Below are positions 61,641 to 64,000 of a stretch of 64,000 nucleotides of DNA, one piece after another. The translations under genes were made by a program, and so were the position numbers. Where the stretch lies: positions 212,841 through 276,840 of the forward strand of contig NZ_SLXM01000007.1 of assembly GCF_004345825.1 (NCBI RefSeq), given 5' to 3'. The notes beneath the pieces are model-generated. The model saw nothing but the letters and a program-made list of their open reading frames with translations. It did not search any database and was not told where the DNA came from. Within the stretch, counting starts at the first letter, position 1, and the number at the start of each line of letters is the position of its first letter. The stretch is from Tenacibaculum skagerrakense. Its GTDB lineage: Bacteria > Bacteroidota > Bacteroidia > Flavobacteriales > Flavobacteriaceae.

Positions 61641-64000
61641 ATGTTTGTACACTTTATAAAAAAGTATAAATACTCAACTATTCCGAGTATATGTTTTAAA
61701 TTTTCAAGCCTATTTTCTCCTTCAAAAAAGAAAATTGAAAAAAAGGCTTGCAAATATATAGAAAATATTAAAGAGAATAGTTCTTTTACCTCGTATTTTA
61801 AAAATGAGTTAAGTAGACCGCTCTATACACTTTTACTTATTTTCTTTTCTATTTCCACAACTGTTCTTTCACAGGAAAAATTAACAAGTATTAAAGGAAA
61901 GCCTGATAAACAAGTTCTTGTTAAAGAAGTTAACAAAGACGAAACTAATAATTTTGTTATTGTAAGAAATGCATCAGTAATAAGTGCTGGTAAAAGCAAA
62001 TCTAGTTCATCAACATTTGCCATGAAAATGGCAGCCCCTACGATTGATTTAAATACGGCAACCCCTGGAAATGATCACTTTTTTCAATATCAACCTCCTG
62101 GAGGATCGGTAACTACGGTAACTGTCAGTCCTTCAGTTACTTCAGATACAAACACAATAGTTAGTGCAACAATAACAATCACGGGAGTTCTTGACAATTC
62201 TAATGAAGAGTTATTTGCTATTAATGATGGAGGTTTTGATTTGTATTATTTTAATAATCCTTTAGATACAAATGATTACGTTTATTCAGGTTCAACCATT
62301 AGAGTTACTCAAACAACAGCAACAACGTTTAGTATAACAGAAGCTTCGGGAAATCCTATTCCCAATGCTGATTTTGAACAGCTATTAAGTAATCTTTATT
62401 ATGGTGATTTAGCAAGTCCTTATACAGATGGAGATAGAGTAATAACCGTAACTATTACCGATGCAAGTGCTGCAACAGCCAGCGCACAAACAACTATTAG
62501 AGTTTACACTACAGCGCCAACTGTAAACGATGAAGGGAATAGTATAGCTGCTAATTCAACTGGCACAGTTACAGGAAATGTATTGACAAATGATTCTGGA
62601 AGCTCAATATTTGTATCTGAAGTTGATGTATATCCGACTGCAGTAGGTACTGCATATAGTACATTATATGGTACAGTAACTATCCAATCAAATGGTAGTT
62701 ATTCTTATGATGTAGACGAGACTAGCTCTTCGGTAACTGGTTTAAGAAATGGAGAGAGTTTACAAGATATTGTTTCTTATACAGTAGAAGATTCAAATGG
62801 TGTAATTAATTATGGTATACTTACAATTACTATAAATGGAGTAGACGAATCTCCAGTTGCATTAGATAATACAGATTCTGTAACAGCTTTTGTTGAGCCA
62901 AGCACATCAGGTAATATTATAACCGATCCAGGACCTAGTGGATCAGACGCGATTGATAGAGGTTTATCCACACTAGTTTGGGAAAATGAATTTGTTCAAG
63001 GCGGTACTTTTGTGGGGCTATCAGATCCAATTAGTGGAGCTTCTGTTGTTATAGATGGTGTTACGCTTAATTTTACATCTACAGACCCTAGTGGTTTCGG
63101 AATTCCAAACCAAAATCAGGTTGTGTATTTGACTAATACTAATGGAGGTCATACAGGATATTTTGGTTATGCAATTGACGGTACTGTTAACCCTTCTAGT
63201 GACACAGTATTAACAATTAATTTTAGTCAGCCTGTTTACAATTTGGGTTTCTTGGTTGTAGATATCGATTTTTCTCAAGGTAATTCGTGGCAAGATTTAA
63301 TTAGAATTCAAGGATCTTTAAGTGGTTCCAATTCAAGCTATAAATATGTTACAACAGGAGGTATTGTTGATGCGGGAGGAAATACGTTTTATGGAATTGG
63401 AAGTGCTGTTCCTGGTGATGCTACAGGTAATATAAATGTATTTTTTGAAGAGCCTATAGATCAATTAGTTTTAAGTTATAACTATGGACCAAATGCCACC
63501 GCAGCTAATCAAGGAGGGCAAATTGCAGGAGTTTCAGATATTTACTGGCAAGGATCTGCCATAGGTATTACTATTTCTCAAATTGATGGTGGAGCTGTTG
63601 GAGTTGGAGGAACAACGTTTACAGGTACATATGGTAGTGTTACTGTTTTTCCTGATGGAAGTTATACTTATGTTCCTGATACGTCTAACCCTACTATCAT
63701 AGATTTGAAAGTTGGACAAACAGTAACTGATACTTTTACTTATACTCTTACAGATGGAATTTCATCAGACAATGCAGATTTAATAATTACTATAAATGGT
63801 TCTGATACAGTACCAACAGCGAATGACGATACGGCTACAGTTGCTGAGGATGGAAGTGTAAGTATTACGGTAAGCACTAATGATGATATTGGTGGTGATG
63901 GTGGAGATGGAGAGGACTACAGCTTATTAGCAGGTCCTACAAACGGTACGGTAACAGAGACGGCAGACGGGGTATTTAGTTATACACCAAATGCGGACTT
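61641..64000 (+). CDS. Giant VCBS/cadherin-repeat adhesin (5' part, runs off the window)
   Basis: An open frame from ATG 61641 continues to the window end (786 complete codons). The first about 60 residues are a basic, Cys-containing extension before the hydrophobic segment 'PLYTLLLIFFSISTTVLSQ', so the signal sequence is unusually far from the start. Then follow VCBS/cadherin-like repeats: 'NDSGSSIFVSEVDVYPTA', 'GTVTIQSNGSYSYDVDET', 'ESLQDIVSYTVEDSNGVINYGILTITING', and later 'GSVTVFPDGSYTYVPDTSN', 'FTYTLTDGISSDNADLIITINGSD', 'ANDDTATVAEDGSVSITV'. Between them is an about 200-residue beta domain (roughly residues 425-635). Such proteins are surface adhesins exported by T9SS or type I systems; the C terminus is not visible. 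Confidence 0.85.
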   Translation, partial: MFVHFIKKYKYSTIPSICFKFSSLFSPSKKKIEKKACKYIENIKENSSFTSYFKNELSRPLYTLLLIFFSISTTVLSQEKLTSIKGKPDKQVLVKEVNKDETNNFVIVRNASVISAGKSKSSSSTFAMKMAAPTIDLNTATPGNDHFFQYQPPGGSVTTVTVSPSVTSDTNTIVSATITITGVLDNSNEELFAINDGGFDLYYFNNPLDTNDYVYSGSTIRVTQTTATTFSITEASGNPIPNADFEQLLSNLYYGDLASPYTDGDRVITVTITDASAATASAQTTIRVYTTAPTVNDEGNSIAANSTGTVTGNVLTNDSGSSIFVSEVDVYPTAVGTAYSTLYGTVTIQSNGSYSYDVDETSSSVTGLRNGESLQDIVSYTVEDSNGVINYGILTITINGVDESPVALDNTDSVTAFVEPSTSGNIITDPGPSGSDAIDRGLSTLVWENEFVQGGTFVGLSDPISGASVVIDGVTLNFTSTDPSGFGIPNQNQVVYLTNTNGGHTGYFGYAIDGTVNPSSDTVLTINFSQPVYNLGFLVVDIDFSQGNSWQDLIRIQGSLSGSNSSYKYVTTGGIVDAGGNTFYGIGSAVPGDATGNINVFFEEPIDQLVLSYNYGPNATAANQGGQIAGVSDIYWQGSAIGITISQIDGGAVGVGGTTFTGTYGSVTVFPDGSYTYVPDTSNPTIIDLKVGQTVTDTFTYTLTDGISSDNADLIITINGSDTVPTANDDTATVAEDGSVSITVSTNDDIGGDGGDGEDYSLLAGPTNGTVTETADGVFSYTPNAD

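Overview
This AT-rich window appears to be chromosomal DNA of a (probably marine) member of the Flavobacteriaceae (Bacteroidota). The evidence is type IX secretion (T9SS) C-terminal sorting domains on several secreted enzymes, Bacteroidota-type promoters (TAnnTTTG at -7, TTG near -33), odhA/odhB and suf genes of flavobacterial type, MAM-domain secreted proteases, and a DUF4349/DUF418/DUF547 complement typical of the group. Genus cannot be fixed from sequence reading alone; Tenacibaculum- or Aquimarina-like is a guess.

Layout. (1) 1-27257, all on the + strand: the distal two thirds of an extracellular contractile injection system (eCIS, Afp/PVC/MAC-like) operon. In order it holds the end of a gp25-type baseplate wedge protein, two baseplate-J-like wedge proteins, a 1711-residue protein with Ig/PKD-like repeats (possible fibre or baseplate appendage), the contractile-injection tape-measure protein, and a small membrane protein. 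A cargo block follows: a DUF4157 protein with a degenerate metallopeptidase-like tail, a small membrane-anchored protein, a 1327-residue nuclease-like cargo overlapped by a possible SUKH-like immunity gene, and a 1425-residue DUF4157 protein ending in another HNH-like nuclease. The block ends with a peptidoglycan-binding/CHAP hydrolase and an Afp15-type AAA+ ATPase, followed by a strong terminator. Sheath, tube and spike genes must lie upstream of the window.

(2) 27258-28466: a gene-poor boundary with a frameshifted pseudogene, a 51-residue lipoprotein gene and tRNA-Asn. (3) 28509-37275: 2-oxoglutarate dehydrogenase E1 and E2, then assorted membrane and lipoprotein genes (DUF418, DUF4349, YhhN-like, VOC). 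(4) 37315-47537: secreted degradative enzymes, namely a GH13 alpha-amylase with three starch-binding modules and a tandem pair of trypsin-like proteases with MAM domains, all exported by T9SS. (5) 47640-52138: sufA-sufB-sufC-sufD with a four-helix-bundle (S23-type) gene inserted between sufB and sufC. (6) 52239-56883: a cluster of choice-of-anchor B protein, 7-bladed propeller lipoprotein, MbnP-like protein and di-heme MbnH/cytochrome c peroxidase-like protein. (7) 57044-61067: thiL, BON-LysM protein, family 9 glycosyltransferase, bacilliredoxin and a TerB/DnaJ protein. (8) 61641-end: the start of a very large VCBS/cadherin-repeat adhesin running off the window.

The most interesting part is the eCIS cargo region. 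Three large cargo proteins share an N-terminal 'F-I-Q-P-K' leader, carry different candidate toxin tails, and are interleaved with small genes that look like immunity or accessory proteins. This suggests that this flavobacterial particle may deliver nucleases from which the producer must protect itself.
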